This document shows, in pieces, positions 34,527-43,509 of a DNA stretch of 64,000 bases. The DNA is from Lachnospiraceae bacterium (GTDB taxonomy: Bacteria > Bacillota_A > Clostridia > Lachnospirales > Lachnospiraceae). The notes under the pieces are model-generated. The model was not told the origin of the DNA. It did not search any database and saw only the letters and a list, made by a program, of their open reading frames with translations. A program made the position numbers and the translations under genes. Each line of letters opens with the position of its first letter. Position 1 is the first letter of the stretch. Location: assembly GCA_017522685.1 (NCBI GenBank), contig JAFWYN010000009.1, positions 12,328-76,327 on the forward strand, in the 5' to 3' direction.

Positions 34527-35009
34527 ATGAACAGAGTAGATTTGATATTAGAGCATCCTAAGTATCAGGAATACCTTGACAAAATAAAGCAGGCAGAAGA
34601 GAAAAGAATCTTCTGCCTTCATAATATGAATCATTTTCTGGATGTGGCAAGGATTGCGTATATTATGAATCTGGAAGAAGAGTTAGGGATTACCAAAGAA
34701 ATCATTTATGTCACGGCACTGCTGCATGATATCGGCAGATTTGTTCAGTATGAGGACGGAACGCCTCATGAAATGGCAAGTGCAGAACTGGCAGAGGAAT
34801 TGTTGCAGGAGACCGGCTTTGGAAAGAAGGAACAGAAGGAAATTCTAAGAGCTATACGGGAACATCGAAATAAGGAAATGGCAGAAGAAAAAAGTCTGGC
34901 CGGCATCATATATCGTGCAGATAAGGCCAGCAGGGCTTGTTTCGCCTGTGAGGCAGAGCAGCAATGTGACTGGAATAGAACCAAGAAGAATATGAGGGTG
35001 AAATATTAA
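34527..35009 (+). CDS. HD domain phosphohydrolase-like protein
   Basis: The 160-residue protein shows the HD metal-site order H...HD...H: NMNHFLDVARIAY, ALLHDIGRFVQ and the downstream REHRNKEM. It ends with four Cys (ACFACEAEQQC), which could add a metal site. It is placed between folE and folP, so it may dephosphorylate a pterin intermediate or a nucleotide; the family is broad and this is unproven. It starts 12 bp after folE. Confidence 0.82.
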   Translation: MNRVDLILEHPKYQEYLDKIKQAEEKRIFCLHNMNHFLDVARIAYIMNLEEELGITKEIIYVTALLHDIGRFVQYEDGTPHEMASAELAEELLQETGFGKKEQKEILRAIREHRNKEMAEEKSLAGIIYRADKASRACFACEAEQQCDWNRTKKNMRVKY

Positions 35010-35033
35010 GGACTAAGAAACGGGGGATAAAGG

Positions 35034-36443
35034 ATGAATTATCCGGGAATATGGAAAGAATGTAAATTCTGCGGTATGCGTTATGAACAGGGGACTGCCA
35101 AGTGTCCCAAATGCGGTAGTGCCAATGCCAGATTGGTGATGCCCAAGGAAGTGGAAGCGGACCGGATTTTCTTTGCTGAGGAAAAGGTGCGCAAAGACAA
35201 AGAGCAGGCTGAAAAGCAGGCAAAAAAGAAGAAATCTTTGCGGAAGTGGAAAAAGACATTGCGTATATTGGGGATTATTGCAGGTATCTTTTTGTTAATA
35301 TGCATTGTTGGAAGTTTTTTGATTGGCTGTTGGGCTATGTGGATGAGTCAGAAGGATTCGGAGAAAGCGCAGGAACCCACAGAGATAATCGAAAGTGTGG
35401 AAAGTACGGAGGCAGAGGATCGGAATACACCCATTAGTGAAGAAGAGATGACAGATGAAGAGTGGGTGGAATGGATACTGCCGCAGTTAGATAAATTATT
35501 CGAAGAGCATGCGGATGAAGAAATCGTAGCAATCTATAAGAAAGCTATGAAGGACAATCGTCCCATTTATATGTGGGACCGCTATATGTATGGTGATGTT
35601 TTGTATAATCATAGTTATTTTGAGGTGCTTTGGGCGAAAGAATATACAGGAGAAATATTAACAAACTACGAGATTGCAGATTTGGTGAATTATTATTTTC
35701 TGTATTGGGACTTTGAAGAGACTTATACCTATACCGACGAAGAGAAGGCCCGCTTACAGAAGTATATAGATGTACTGCGGGATGATGTAGAGTGGCGATT
35801 GGGTCGTACAGATGGTGAGTTGGAAGCCTTGTATGAAGAACTGACAGCAGAACAGGGTTTGGACTATGGTAAGGTAATAGAATATGTGGAGGATGGCAAT
35901 GTATGGATTGCCAGTGCCATAAAAGCCACAGAATCCATGGATGATGAGGCGTGGATGAATAAAATGTTTCCCGTATTGGACGAATTGTATGAGGCCGGAA
36001 ACGATTGGGAGCTTATGCTGATATATTACAATACTAAGCATCAACATAAAAGCAGTCGCCCCTTTGAGGTATGGGAGCATGGACATTATGTGGCTTATAT
36101 ATGGGAACTGATGAGTATGGAGCGTTTGTTGCGGGATGTAGACGATGGCAAACGCCTATCGGAATTGGATTATGGCACGATTCTCAAAACATATCTCAAA
36201 TATGCAGATTATGCGGATGCGAATATTATGACAGAAGAAGAAATAGAGCGTTTTACTCCTTATTTCGATAGACTGGAAGAATGTGCTACCACATTGTGGG
36301 ATTTTACGCAGGGAGAGTGGAAGGCCTTGTTAGAAAAAGCGAAAAAGGAGTATGTTGGCGTAGAAGTTGAAAGGTTGATTCATAAGTGGCTAATGGAAAT
36401 CGATCAGGCAAAACAGGCAGACGAACCGGAGATAAGTGAATGA
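35034..36443 (+). CDS. Unknown zinc-ribbon membrane protein with duplicated domain
   Basis: This 469-residue protein is not recognised. It begins with a zinc ribbon (CKFCGMRYE, CPKCGSAN), then a Lys-rich coil, one membrane segment at about residues 80-105 and a large outside part. That part is an internal repeat: the unit beginning MTDEEWVEWILPQLDKLFEE (near residue 138) and the unit beginning MDDEAWMNKMFPVLDELYEA (near 302) share spacing, the WDRYMYGDVLY/WEHGHYVAYIW region and an acidic helix near the end. It overlaps folP (TGA/ATG) and sits inside the folate operon, so it may be co-expressed with folate synthesis, but no enzyme motif is seen. Confidence 0.85.
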   Translation: MNYPGIWKECKFCGMRYEQGTAKCPKCGSANARLVMPKEVEADRIFFAEEKVRKDKEQAEKQAKKKKSLRKWKKTLRILGIIAGIFLLICIVGSFLIGCWAMWMSQKDSEKAQEPTEIIESVESTEAEDRNTPISEEEMTDEEWVEWILPQLDKLFEEHADEEIVAIYKKAMKDNRPIYMWDRYMYGDVLYNHSYFEVLWAKEYTGEILTNYEIADLVNYYFLYWDFEETYTYTDEEKARLQKYIDVLRDDVEWRLGRTDGELEALYEELTAEQGLDYGKVIEYVEDGNVWIASAIKATESMDDEAWMNKMFPVLDELYEAGNDWELMLIYYNTKHQHKSSRPFEVWEHGHYVAYIWELMSMERLLRDVDDGKRLSELDYGTILKTYLKYADYADANIMTEEEIERFTPYFDRLEECATTLWDFTQGEWKALLEKAKKEYVGVEVERLIHKWLMEIDQAKQADEPEISE

Positions 36444-37300
36444 TAAGCAGGGATAAGAATGTAATGCAAATTGGAAATAAAAGCTTCGATGTGCAAAACC
36501 ACACTTATGTGATGGGGATTTTGAACCTGACACCGGATTCCTTTTCGGATGGCGGAAAATGGACGGAACGGGATAGAGCACTATACCGTGTAGAAGAAAT
36601 GCTGGCGGAAGGGATGGATATCCTGGATGTGGGAGGCGAGTCCACCCGCCCCGGGTATACGGTTATTCCGGCAGAGGAAGAAATTGCAAGGGTGGTACCG
36701 GTGATAGAAGCCATCAAGAGTCGTTTTGATGTGCCCGTATCTTTGGATACCTATAAATCAGAGGTGGCAAAGGCGGGAATCAGGGCCGGAGTAGATTTGA
36801 TAAATGATATTTGGGGGCTGAAAGAGGACAAAGCCATGGCTAAGTTGATTGCAGACAGCGGAGTGGCCTGTTGTCTGATGCACAATCGGAAAGAGGCGGA
36901 TTATCAGGAGCTGATACCGGATATGCAGGGGGATATGCAGGAAAGCATAGAGCTTGCGTTGGCAGCAGGCATCAGCAAAGAAAAAATCATTCTGGATCCC
37001 GGCATCGGCTTTGGCAAGGCTTACGTGGACAATATGGAGGTGCTTCGGCGTATGGAGAACTTCCGTGAGTTGGGATATCCTCTTCTTTTGGGAGCCAGCC
37101 GTAAATCTGTAATCGGTCTGACTTTGGATTTGTCTGTAGAGGAACGTTTGGAAGGTACTTTGGTTACTACGGTAATGGCGGTGCTTAAGGGCTACGCCTT
37201 TGTAAGAGTACACGATATCAAAGAAAATGTGAGAGCCATTCGGATGGCAGAAGCAATAAAGCAGGGAGGTATGAGTGTATATGGACGAGATTCGTATTGA
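36440..37300 (+). CDS. folP: Dihydropteroate synthase
   Basis: FolP (286 residues) condenses p-aminobenzoate with 6-hydroxymethyl-7,8-dihydropterin diphosphate and is the sulfonamide target. It has MGILNLTPDSFSDGG, GGESTRPG, DLINDIWGL, DPGIGFGK and the GASRKSVIG loop. The ATG overlaps the upstream gene's stop by four bases. An internal Met, nine residues in (MQIGNKSFDV), is an alternative start. Confidence 0.95.
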   Translation: MISRDKNVMQIGNKSFDVQNHTYVMGILNLTPDSFSDGGKWTERDRALYRVEEMLAEGMDILDVGGESTRPGYTVIPAEEEIARVVPVIEAIKSRFDVPVSLDTYKSEVAKAGIRAGVDLINDIWGLKEDKAMAKLIADSGVACCLMHNRKEADYQELIPDMQGDMQESIELALAAGISKEKIILDPGIGFGKAYVDNMEVLRRMENFRELGYPLLLGASRKSVIGLTLDLSVEERLEGTLVTTVMAVLKGYAFVRVHDIKENVRAIRMAEAIKQGGMSVYGRDSY

Positions 37301-38096
37301 TAATCTGGAAGTATATGCTTACCATGGTGTATTTCCGGAAGAGAACGAAAAGGGGCAGCCTTTTTTTGTAAATTTGGTATTGTATGCAGATACCCGAAAG
37401 GCAGGTCAGGCAGATGAACTGACTTTATCCACCCGTTATGGAGAAGTATGTCATTTTGTGACTAAATGGATGCAGGAGCATACCTGCAAGCTGATAGAAA
37501 CCGTGGCAGAGAATATTGCTAAGGCTGTACTTTTGGAGTTTCCTCTGGTAGAGGCATTAGACGTGGAGATTCGAAAGCCTCAGGCACCCATCGGGCTGCC
37601 CTTTGAAAGTGTTTCCGTAAAGATACATAGGGGCTGGCACAAGGCTTATATCGCTATCGGTTCCAATATGGGAGAGAAAGAAAAATACTTAAAGGATGCC
37701 ATACAGGGATTGGCTGACCATGAAGAAATCCTGGTAAGTGCTGAGTCTACCCTAATTACTACAGAGCCTTACGGCGGCGTAGAGCAGGACGTATTTTTAA
37801 ACGGTATGGTGGAGATTAAGACCTTACTGACACCCCATGAACTGTTAGACTATCTTCATGAGCTGGAGCAGAAGGCAGGCAGGGAGAGAATCCTAAGATG
37901 GGGCCCCAGAACCTTGGATTTGGATATTGTATTTTATGATAAACTGATTTTTGAAGATGATACACTTATCATTCCTCACGTGGATATGGAGAATCGGGAC
38001 TTTGTACTAAAGCCCATGGTGGAACTGAATGCAAACTATCGTCATCCTATTCTGCAAAAGACCATGAAACAGTTACTGGATACTTTGGGAGTGTAA
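37281..38096 (+). CDS. folK: Fused dihydroneopterin aldolase and HPPK
   Basis: This 271-residue fusion carries FolB at the N-terminus (IDNLEVYAYHGVFPEE, and RKPQAPIGLPFESVSVK) and FolK at the C-terminus (YIAIGSNMGEKEKYL, RWGPRTLDLDIVFYD and IPHVDMENRDFVLKP). It makes 6-hydroxymethyl-7,8-dihydropterin and then pyrophosphorylates it, giving the substrate of FolP. Such fusions are common in Clostridia. Starting at ATG 37281 (GTG 37275 is possible) it overlaps folP by 20 bp. Its end overlaps the Gx-transporter gene by 24 bp on the other strand. Confidence 0.93.
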   Translation: MDEIRIDNLEVYAYHGVFPEENEKGQPFFVNLVLYADTRKAGQADELTLSTRYGEVCHFVTKWMQEHTCKLIETVAENIAKAVLLEFPLVEALDVEIRKPQAPIGLPFESVSVKIHRGWHKAYIAIGSNMGEKEKYLKDAIQGLADHEEILVSAESTLITTEPYGGVEQDVFLNGMVEIKTLLTPHELLDYLHELEQKAGRERILRWGPRTLDLDIVFYDKLIFEDDTLIIPHVDMENRDFVLKPMVELNANYRHPILQKTMKQLLDTLGV

Positions 38097-38591
38097 AAAA
38101 CGCCCTAGATATTTTTGGGCATAATGTGCACATAAGCCGGTGAAAAGACCGGTGATGATGCCACTAAGGATGAGAAAGGGAAGATAGGTAAGGGGTGCCA
38201 AAGAGCTTGTCAGCAACATTGCCACACAGAGCTGGCCAAGATTGTGAAATAGTGCTCCGAAGACACCTGTCAAGAACAGAAAGTGTCCTTTTAACAAACG
38301 ATGAATCAAGTGCATGGAAAGCATGCATAATATTCCACCGACCAGACTGTAAAACATGCTGATAAACTGGCTGAACAAGAAGGTGGTAATGAGAATACGT
38401 ATCATCAGTACAGGAAAAGCTTCTCTTATGGAGAAGTTTTTCAGTATAATAAGCGTAACAATGTTGGCAAGGCCCAGTTTGATGCCGGGTATGGGCACAG
38501 GGACGGGCAGAAGGCTTTCCACCCAGTACAGCCCAAGGGCAATGGTGGTGAAAAGTGCCAGTATGGTTAATTTGTGAGTAGACAGCTTCAT
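38073..38591 (-). CDS. Gx transporter / heptaprenyl diphosphate synthase component I-like membrane protein
   Basis: This 172-residue membrane protein has about five hydrophobic segments, with GIKLGLANIVTLIIL and VGGILCMLSMH; it matches the Gx-transporter (Hpre_diP_synt_I, PF07456) family. It follows the NusG-II gene on the minus strand; in many Firmicutes this pair stands with ApbE and Rnf/extracellular electron transfer genes. Direct role is unknown. The reading frame ends inside the last 24 bases of the folBK gene. Confidence 0.78.
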   Translation of the reverse strand: MKLSTHKLTILALFTTIALGLYWVESLLPVPVPIPGIKLGLANIVTLIILKNFSIREAFPVLMIRILITTFLFSQFISMFYSLVGGILCMLSMHLIHRLLKGHFLFLTGVFGALFHNLGQLCVAMLLTSSLAPLTYLPFLILSGIITGLFTGLCAHYAQKYLGRFLHSQSIQ

Positions 38592-38625
38592 AAAGGTACC
38601 TCTTTAATATGGTGGTTGTAACCTG

Positions 38626-39024
38626 TTAATGTGTGACGGCATCCGGTGTGTCTGTAATCTCATCAGTAGGCTTTAGGGAAATCACCAGCTTATGGGGTAG
38701 ACAGGTGATAGGAAGCAGGGAATTGGTGACAGCCCCCTGTTTTACGCAAATTAAGTCCGGGCAATCCGCAGAAGAAATCCGGATGGAACCGGGTTCCACA
38801 CAGATGGTATTGTAATGAGCATCCTCTGTTTGGATGGTAAATTCGTAAGGAGTATCCACTTCGTCTAAGGGGATAGTTTTGAAAAGTGTTCCGTCCACAT
38901 GGATGTAGGCGGTGTATGACTCATCCCGACCGGGATACAAAAGAATCCAAAGCAGACTGAAGGTGCCGAGTACCAACAGGATAACCGATAATATGAAAGC
39001 TGTTTTGCGTGGATTTGATTTCAT
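38626..39024 (-). CDS. NusG domain II-containing protein
   Basis: The 132-residue protein has one N-terminal membrane anchor (residues 8-28) and an outside domain with the NusG-II signature: IRISSADCPDLICVKQGAV and CLPHKLVISL. It is thought to act near membrane redox chains, but no activity is established. It precedes the Gx-transporter gene with 34 bp between, in the usual pair order, and is divergent from the ApbE gene. Confidence 0.83.
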   Translation of the reverse strand: MKSNPRKTAFILSVILLVLGTFSLLWILLYPGRDESYTAYIHVDGTLFKTIPLDEVDTPYEFTIQTEDAHYNTICVEPGSIRISSADCPDLICVKQGAVTNSLLPITCLPHKLVISLKPTDEITDTPDAVTH

Positions 39025-39074
39025 AAAGCACCTTCCTTGTTTTTAAGGATAGTATAGCAGAAAGGAGCGGAAAA

Positions 39075-40124
39075 TTGAAGCACTGCAATAGAAAAAAGAG
39101 AATAATCCCATGGATATTAGTGTTGTTTACAGTGACATTTTCTGCTTGCGGAAAACAACCCGTAAAACTGACCTCCACAAATACGGCTATGGGAACGGTG
39201 GTACAATATGTGGTTTATACAAAGGATAGGAAAGTGGCTGAGGAAGCCGTTTTGGATTTGCAGGCTAAATTAGAGCGCTTGGAGAAGGAAGTATTGTCTC
39301 GAAGGATAGAAAGTTCTCAGGTTGGGGTGATAAACGCGCAAGCGGGTAGTCAGGCAGGAGTACCTGTGGAGCTGGAGTTGTACGAATATTTGCAAGAAAT
39401 ACAGGAAATTGCTATTGAAAGTGACGGGGCACTGGATGTAACCTTAGGTGAAATTATTACACTGTGGGATTTAGACAGTCTGGCCATGAGTGATTCGAAG
39501 GTACAACAATCCCTAATGCTGCCCGAAGCTGAGGAGTTAGAGCAGGCTTTGCAGAATACAGGCTATGAAAAGGTGGTGTTGGAAGAGGATCGCATCTATC
39601 TTCCGGAAGGGATGAGTCTGGATTTAGGAGCGGTAGGGAAAGGAATCGCCTGTGACAGAATTAGCAAGGAGTTGGAGGTCTGTAAAGAGATTGAGGGAGC
39701 GGTGGTTTCCGTAGGTGGCAGCGTTGTGACCTATGGAACCAAGTGGGACAAAAGTCCTTGGAATGTGGCTATTGTACATCCCAGAAAAGAAGGGGCTTAC
39801 TTGGGCACATTATCCGTGAACGGCACCTGTTATATATCCACCTCCGGAGATTATGAGCGCTTTATTGAACAGGACGGCAAGCGATATCATCATATCATGA
39901 ATCCGGATAACGGATATCCGGCGGATAGTGGCTTATGCAGTGTCACCGTAGTAAGTGACAACGGATTACTCAGTGATGCTTTGTCCACCGCTTGTTTTGT
40001 ACTGGGAGCCGAGGAAGGTATCAAGCTGGTGGAGCATTACGGTGCAGATGCTTTGTTTGTCACTATGGAGCAGGAGTTTGTGATGACGGATGGTATGAAG
40101 AAATTATTTAAGGAGAATAAGTAA
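39075..40124 (+). CDS. apbE: FAD:protein FMN transferase (ApbE)
   Basis: The 349-residue enzyme attaches FMN through a phosphoester to Thr or Ser of extracytoplasmic redox proteins such as RnfG. It has a lipoprotein signal (lipobox TFSAC), the ApbE core STNTAMGTVVQY, GAVGKGIACD, VVSVGGSVVTYG and HHIMNPDNGYPAD with the Mg-binding acidic residues, and the late SDALSTACFVLG. TTG is the start codon, 5 bp after AAAGGAGCGG, with no other Met available nearby. The NusG-II/Gx pair is divergent just upstream. Confidence 0.93.
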   Translation: MKHCNRKKRIIPWILVLFTVTFSACGKQPVKLTSTNTAMGTVVQYVVYTKDRKVAEEAVLDLQAKLERLEKEVLSRRIESSQVGVINAQAGSQAGVPVELELYEYLQEIQEIAIESDGALDVTLGEIITLWDLDSLAMSDSKVQQSLMLPEAEELEQALQNTGYEKVVLEEDRIYLPEGMSLDLGAVGKGIACDRISKELEVCKEIEGAVVSVGGSVVTYGTKWDKSPWNVAIVHPRKEGAYLGTLSVNGTCYISTSGDYERFIEQDGKRYHHIMNPDNGYPADSGLCSVTVVSDNGLLSDALSTACFVLGAEEGIKLVEHYGADALFVTMEQEFVMTDGMKKLFKENK

Positions 40125-40618
40125 TGGCCATATTTTTTATTGCAGATACCCATTTTTCAGAAGAAAATATTATGAAGTATGAGAACAGACCCTTTGCATC
40201 CGTAGAGGATATGGATGAGCAAATAATAGAGCGGTGGAATGCCCGGGTTTGCGAAGAGGATTTGGTCTATGTATTGGGAGACTTTGGTGCAACCGGCAGG
40301 GAGCAGGAGTATTTGTCCCGCTTAAATGGAAATAAGTATCTGGTAAAGGGAAACCATGATGTAGAGGAGAATGAATATTACAGAAAAGCGGGCTTTCAGG
40401 AAGTATATGACTGTCCCATACTTTTGGAGACCTTTTGGATATTGTCTCACGAGCCCTTGTATGTAAATGAAAATATGCCCTACGCCAATTTGTTCGGACA
40501 TGTGCATAATTCCCCCTTATTTAAGGATTTCAGTAAGCAACACTACTGTGTATCTGTGGAAAGAACGGAGTTTGCGCCCATATCCTTTGAAGAGGTAAAA
40601 CGGTGTATAAAAGGATAG
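40124..40618 (+). CDS. Metallophosphoesterase
   Basis: The 164-residue protein is a compact calcineurin-like phosphoesterase. The two-metal site is seen as FIADTHFSEEN, LGDFG, GNHD, LSHEPL and FGHVHN in order. Similar small members act on nucleotides or phosphodiesters; the substrate is open. It starts in the apbE stop codon (TAATGG), so it is translationally coupled to apbE, though a common pathway is not evident. Confidence 0.88.
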   Translation: MAIFFIADTHFSEENIMKYENRPFASVEDMDEQIIERWNARVCEEDLVYVLGDFGATGREQEYLSRLNGNKYLVKGNHDVEENEYYRKAGFQEVYDCPILLETFWILSHEPLYVNENMPYANLFGHVHNSPLFKDFSKQHYCVSVERTEFAPISFEEVKRCIKG

Positions 40619-40701
40619 GTTTGACTGTTGATTTCAGATGAATTATTTAGTAAAATGATACTGACAATGGAGAAAATTGTGAACCTAAGAGGAGAGTAAC
40701 G

Positions 40702-41046
40702 ATGGGAGAGAATACATTTTTGCATATTGATGAAAAAATGGTAGAAAAGGTAAATGAGACCATGCCTCCGGAAGAAGAAATGCAGGATTTGGCAGAGTTT
40801 TTCAAGGTGTTTGGAGATGCCACCAGACTGAAAATACTGTACGTGCTAAAATGCTCAGAGATGTGTGTGTATGATATAGCAAATCTGGTGGGCATGAGCC
40901 AGTCGGCCATATCCCACCAGTTAAGAGTACTAAAGCAAATGGATTTGGTTAAAAACAGAAGAGATGGCAAAACCATCTATTATTCCCTGGCGGATGCACA
41001 TATTGTGACTATATTGAGTCAGGGCCTGGATCACATAGAGGAATAG
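40702..41046 (+). CDS. ArsR/SmtB family metal sensor, alpha-5 site
   Basis: This 114-residue winged-helix repressor has the DNA-binding helix AISHQLRVLKQMDLV. The alpha-5 metal motif DxHx10Hx2E is complete (DAHIVTILSQGLDHIEE), the zinc site of CzrA and SmtB. The alpha-3 ELCVCD motif is reduced to EMCVYD, so it is an alpha-5-only sensor that should release DNA when zinc binds. No metal efflux gene adjoins it; its target may be elsewhere. It starts after AGAGGAGAG and overlaps the convergent DUF5050 gene by 16 bp. Confidence 0.9.
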   Translation: MGENTFLHIDEKMVEKVNETMPPEEEMQDLAEFFKVFGDATRLKILYVLKCSEMCVYDIANLVGMSQSAISHQLRVLKQMDLVKNRRDGKTIYYSLADAHIVTILSQGLDHIEE

Positions 41047-42020
41047 GTGTCAGAACCTATGAGACTGTGATACCAGAAGGAGTCATCGCCCACCTCCTGA
41101 AAATAAACATATTGTGAAGTTATATGTATGGCAGTGTAGTTACCTTCAGCAATCACGGTGACGTCACTGCCATTTAGTTGCATACGCTTCAAAGCAGGTT
41201 CGTCGGAAGAGTTGCACTGGTAATAGATATAGCCGCCGCCGATATTGAAGCAATCCACTCGGTCATGAGTCAAAATTTCAACCACATCATTTACTTTGTC
41301 ATATCTGCAAAGGCGATAACCATGTTCAACATCCAAAAAATAGAAATAGTTGCCTTCAAGAACCGGATACCAAAGGTTCCCCTTCCAAAGCACGGTGGAG
41401 ATATCCGTACGGGTATCCAGAGCGTTCAGATAGTGGTTCAGGGACTTGCCGTTATAGTAGATAATACCGTCGCTGGCACAGGAAGGGTCTATTTCCACAC
41501 GACCCAAATCGGTTTTATGAGAACGGTCGGTGTTGATACGATAGAAGACAGGTCCTTCCTTGTCAACGGTTTGTATAAAGAGTGTATCATTGACTAATTG
41601 TGCATCAATGACCACATCGTTGGTGATGGTTTTTACTTTTTCACCATTTAATTTGCTGCGGTAGAAGGCATGTGAAACCCGAAGCTTATCCAAAGAGGTA
41701 CCCACAGGTTCCTTCATAAAGTAATAAAGATATTCCCCACCTGCCAATATATTGCAGATTTTGGCTTCGTAAAGCTTTTGCAAACCGGTTTCATCCACAT
41801 TCATGGAATAAAGGCAGTCTTGGTCCTTGGGATTGGAAAAATATACCTTACCGTTATATTCACAGAACAATCCGCCATTGTACAGATTGCCTGCTGTGTT
41901 GCCCACAGTTCCTTCCGGATTGGAGGGAATCTTCTCGGATCTATGGTAAAGAAAAGCGGCGCCACCTGCAAGAATTAGTATGATGAAAGTGATAATAATT
42001 GCTTTTAGATTTTTCTTCAT
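41031..42020 (-). CDS. DUF5050 beta-propeller-like protein, membrane anchored
   Basis: This 329-residue protein has one N-terminal signal anchor (residues 7-25) and a repeated beta-strand region outside the cell, with units such as GGLFCEYNGKVYFSNPKD, GGEYLYYFM, and GGGYIYYQCNSSDE. Such repeats are typical of DUF5050 domains in Clostridia, predicted to form beta-propellers. No function is known. It is convergent with the ArsR gene. Confidence 0.8.
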   Translation of the reverse strand: MKKNLKAIIITFIILILAGGAAFLYHRSEKIPSNPEGTVGNTAGNLYNGGLFCEYNGKVYFSNPKDQDCLYSMNVDETGLQKLYEAKICNILAGGEYLYYFMKEPVGTSLDKLRVSHAFYRSKLNGEKVKTITNDVVIDAQLVNDTLFIQTVDKEGPVFYRINTDRSHKTDLGRVEIDPSCASDGIIYYNGKSLNHYLNALDTRTDISTVLWKGNLWYPVLEGNYFYFLDVEHGYRLCRYDKVNDVVEILTHDRVDCFNIGGGYIYYQCNSSDEPALKRMQLNGSDVTVIAEGNYTAIHITSQYVYFQEVGDDSFWYHSLIGSDTYSSM

Positions 42021-42176
42021 GAAAGGCCTCTCTTTCGTGAGTATGGTTCAGAGGAACAGATACCCTCTATTCCTAGTATATCTGTTATTTGACTTGCTAT
42101 CAAGTGTGTTTTGGTATAAAATATTAAGTTAAGGGAATGGGAAGAAAAAATGTAAGAATAATGATTAGGAGTACAT

Positions 42177-43472
42177 ATGAGAGAACAGGAATTAATCGTA
42201 TACAGGGAGTTTGAAGACGGAGATTTGCTTTATGATATGGCATGGCTCATGGAGCATTATAAGGATGAATATTACAATGAAGAGGATAAGGCGGCTTTAA
42301 TGTACGATTGTATCCATAAGCTGATAGAGCTGGCCGGAAGCTATGGCTTTCACGGCAATCTGTGGCATTGCTATCTGGCGAATCTTTTAGTGAATAATGA
42401 AAACAGCTACAGTTGCGGCTGTGAAATCAGAGGAGCCATCGAGGGAAGCATCAATCTGGCGGCCCTTCATGATATTGTGATATTTAAGGAGTTTTATGAT
42501 TTTGATTTTGCACCCATGGTTGAAGTGTTAAAGGTGCCGGAGTGGGACATTATTGAAAGCTACCAAAGCAGTAAGCAGGAAAGCAAGGTGTATAATACCC
42601 GTATTTGCGCCCGAATCTGTGAGCTGGCAGAACAGTTTAAAGAGAATAAGACAGCAGAAGAAATGAAAGATACATTAACCCATTTTTATAAAGAATACGG
42701 TGTGGGTAAGTATGGTCTGCATAAGTCCTTCCGTATTGTTCATGACGAGGAAGGTGTGCATATTGAGCCTATTTTGAATATTGCCCATGTGTATATGGAT
42801 GATTTGGTGGGCTATGAGATTCCTAAGAAGAAGCTGATTGACAATACTGAGGCTTTTGTGGCCGGAAGAAAGGCTAACAATTGTCTGCTTTTCGGAGATG
42901 CGGGCACCGGTAAGTCCTCCAGTATCAAGGCCATTGCCAATGAGTATTATGATAGAGGCCTTCGGATTATCGAGGTGTACAAGCATCAGTTCCAAGACTT
43001 AAATGCTTGTATCAGTATGATTAAGAATCGTAACTACAAGTTTATCATCTATATGGACGATTTGAGCTTTGAGGAGTTTGAAATTGAGTATAAGTACTTG
43101 AAGGCAGTGATTGAAGGCGGATTGGAGAAGAAGCCTGCCAATGTGTTGATTTATGCCACCTCCAACAGAAGACATCTGATTCGTGAAAACTTCAGTGATA
43201 AAGAGGAAATACGTCAGGATATGCATACCAGCGACACCGTACAGGAGAAGCTGTCCCTGGTATCACGCTTTGGTGTGACCATTTATTTCGGATCCCCCAA
43301 TAAGAAGGAGTTTCAGAATATTGTGACCACCTTGGCAGAACGCTATGGTGTGACCATGGATACACAGGAGCTGTTAGCTGAGGCTAATAAATGGGAGCTG
43401 GCACACGGCGGATTGTCCGGCAGGACGGCCCAGCAGTTTATTGACTATATCCTGGGAACGGAGCAGTGCTAA
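42177..43472 (+). CDS. AAA ATPase of DUF815 type
   Basis: The 431-residue protein has Walker A GDAGTGKSSSIKAIAN near residue 240, Walker B IIYMDDLSFEEFE and the sensor region YATSNRRHLIRENF, as in the DUF815 family of AAA ATPases, whose role is not known. The N-terminal 200 residues lack a familiar domain. It stands upstream of the polyphosphate genes Ppx/GppA and ppk1, which start 37 bp later, and could be part of the same transcription unit. No membrane segment is present. Confidence 0.85.
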   Translation: MREQELIVYREFEDGDLLYDMAWLMEHYKDEYYNEEDKAALMYDCIHKLIELAGSYGFHGNLWHCYLANLLVNNENSYSCGCEIRGAIEGSINLAALHDIVIFKEFYDFDFAPMVEVLKVPEWDIIESYQSSKQESKVYNTRICARICELAEQFKENKTAEEMKDTLTHFYKEYGVGKYGLHKSFRIVHDEEGVHIEPILNIAHVYMDDLVGYEIPKKKLIDNTEAFVAGRKANNCLLFGDAGTGKSSSIKAIANEYYDRGLRIIEVYKHQFQDLNACISMIKNRNYKFIIYMDDLSFEEFEIEYKYLKAVIEGGLEKKPANVLIYATSNRRHLIRENFSDKEEIRQDMHTSDTVQEKLSLVSRFGVTIYFGSPNKKEFQNIVTTLAERYGVTMDTQELLAEANKWELAHGGLSGRTAQQFIDYILGTEQC

Positions 43473-43509
43473 AGCTTGGAGGGGCAAGCGATAGGGAAAG
43501 GAAGAAAGC

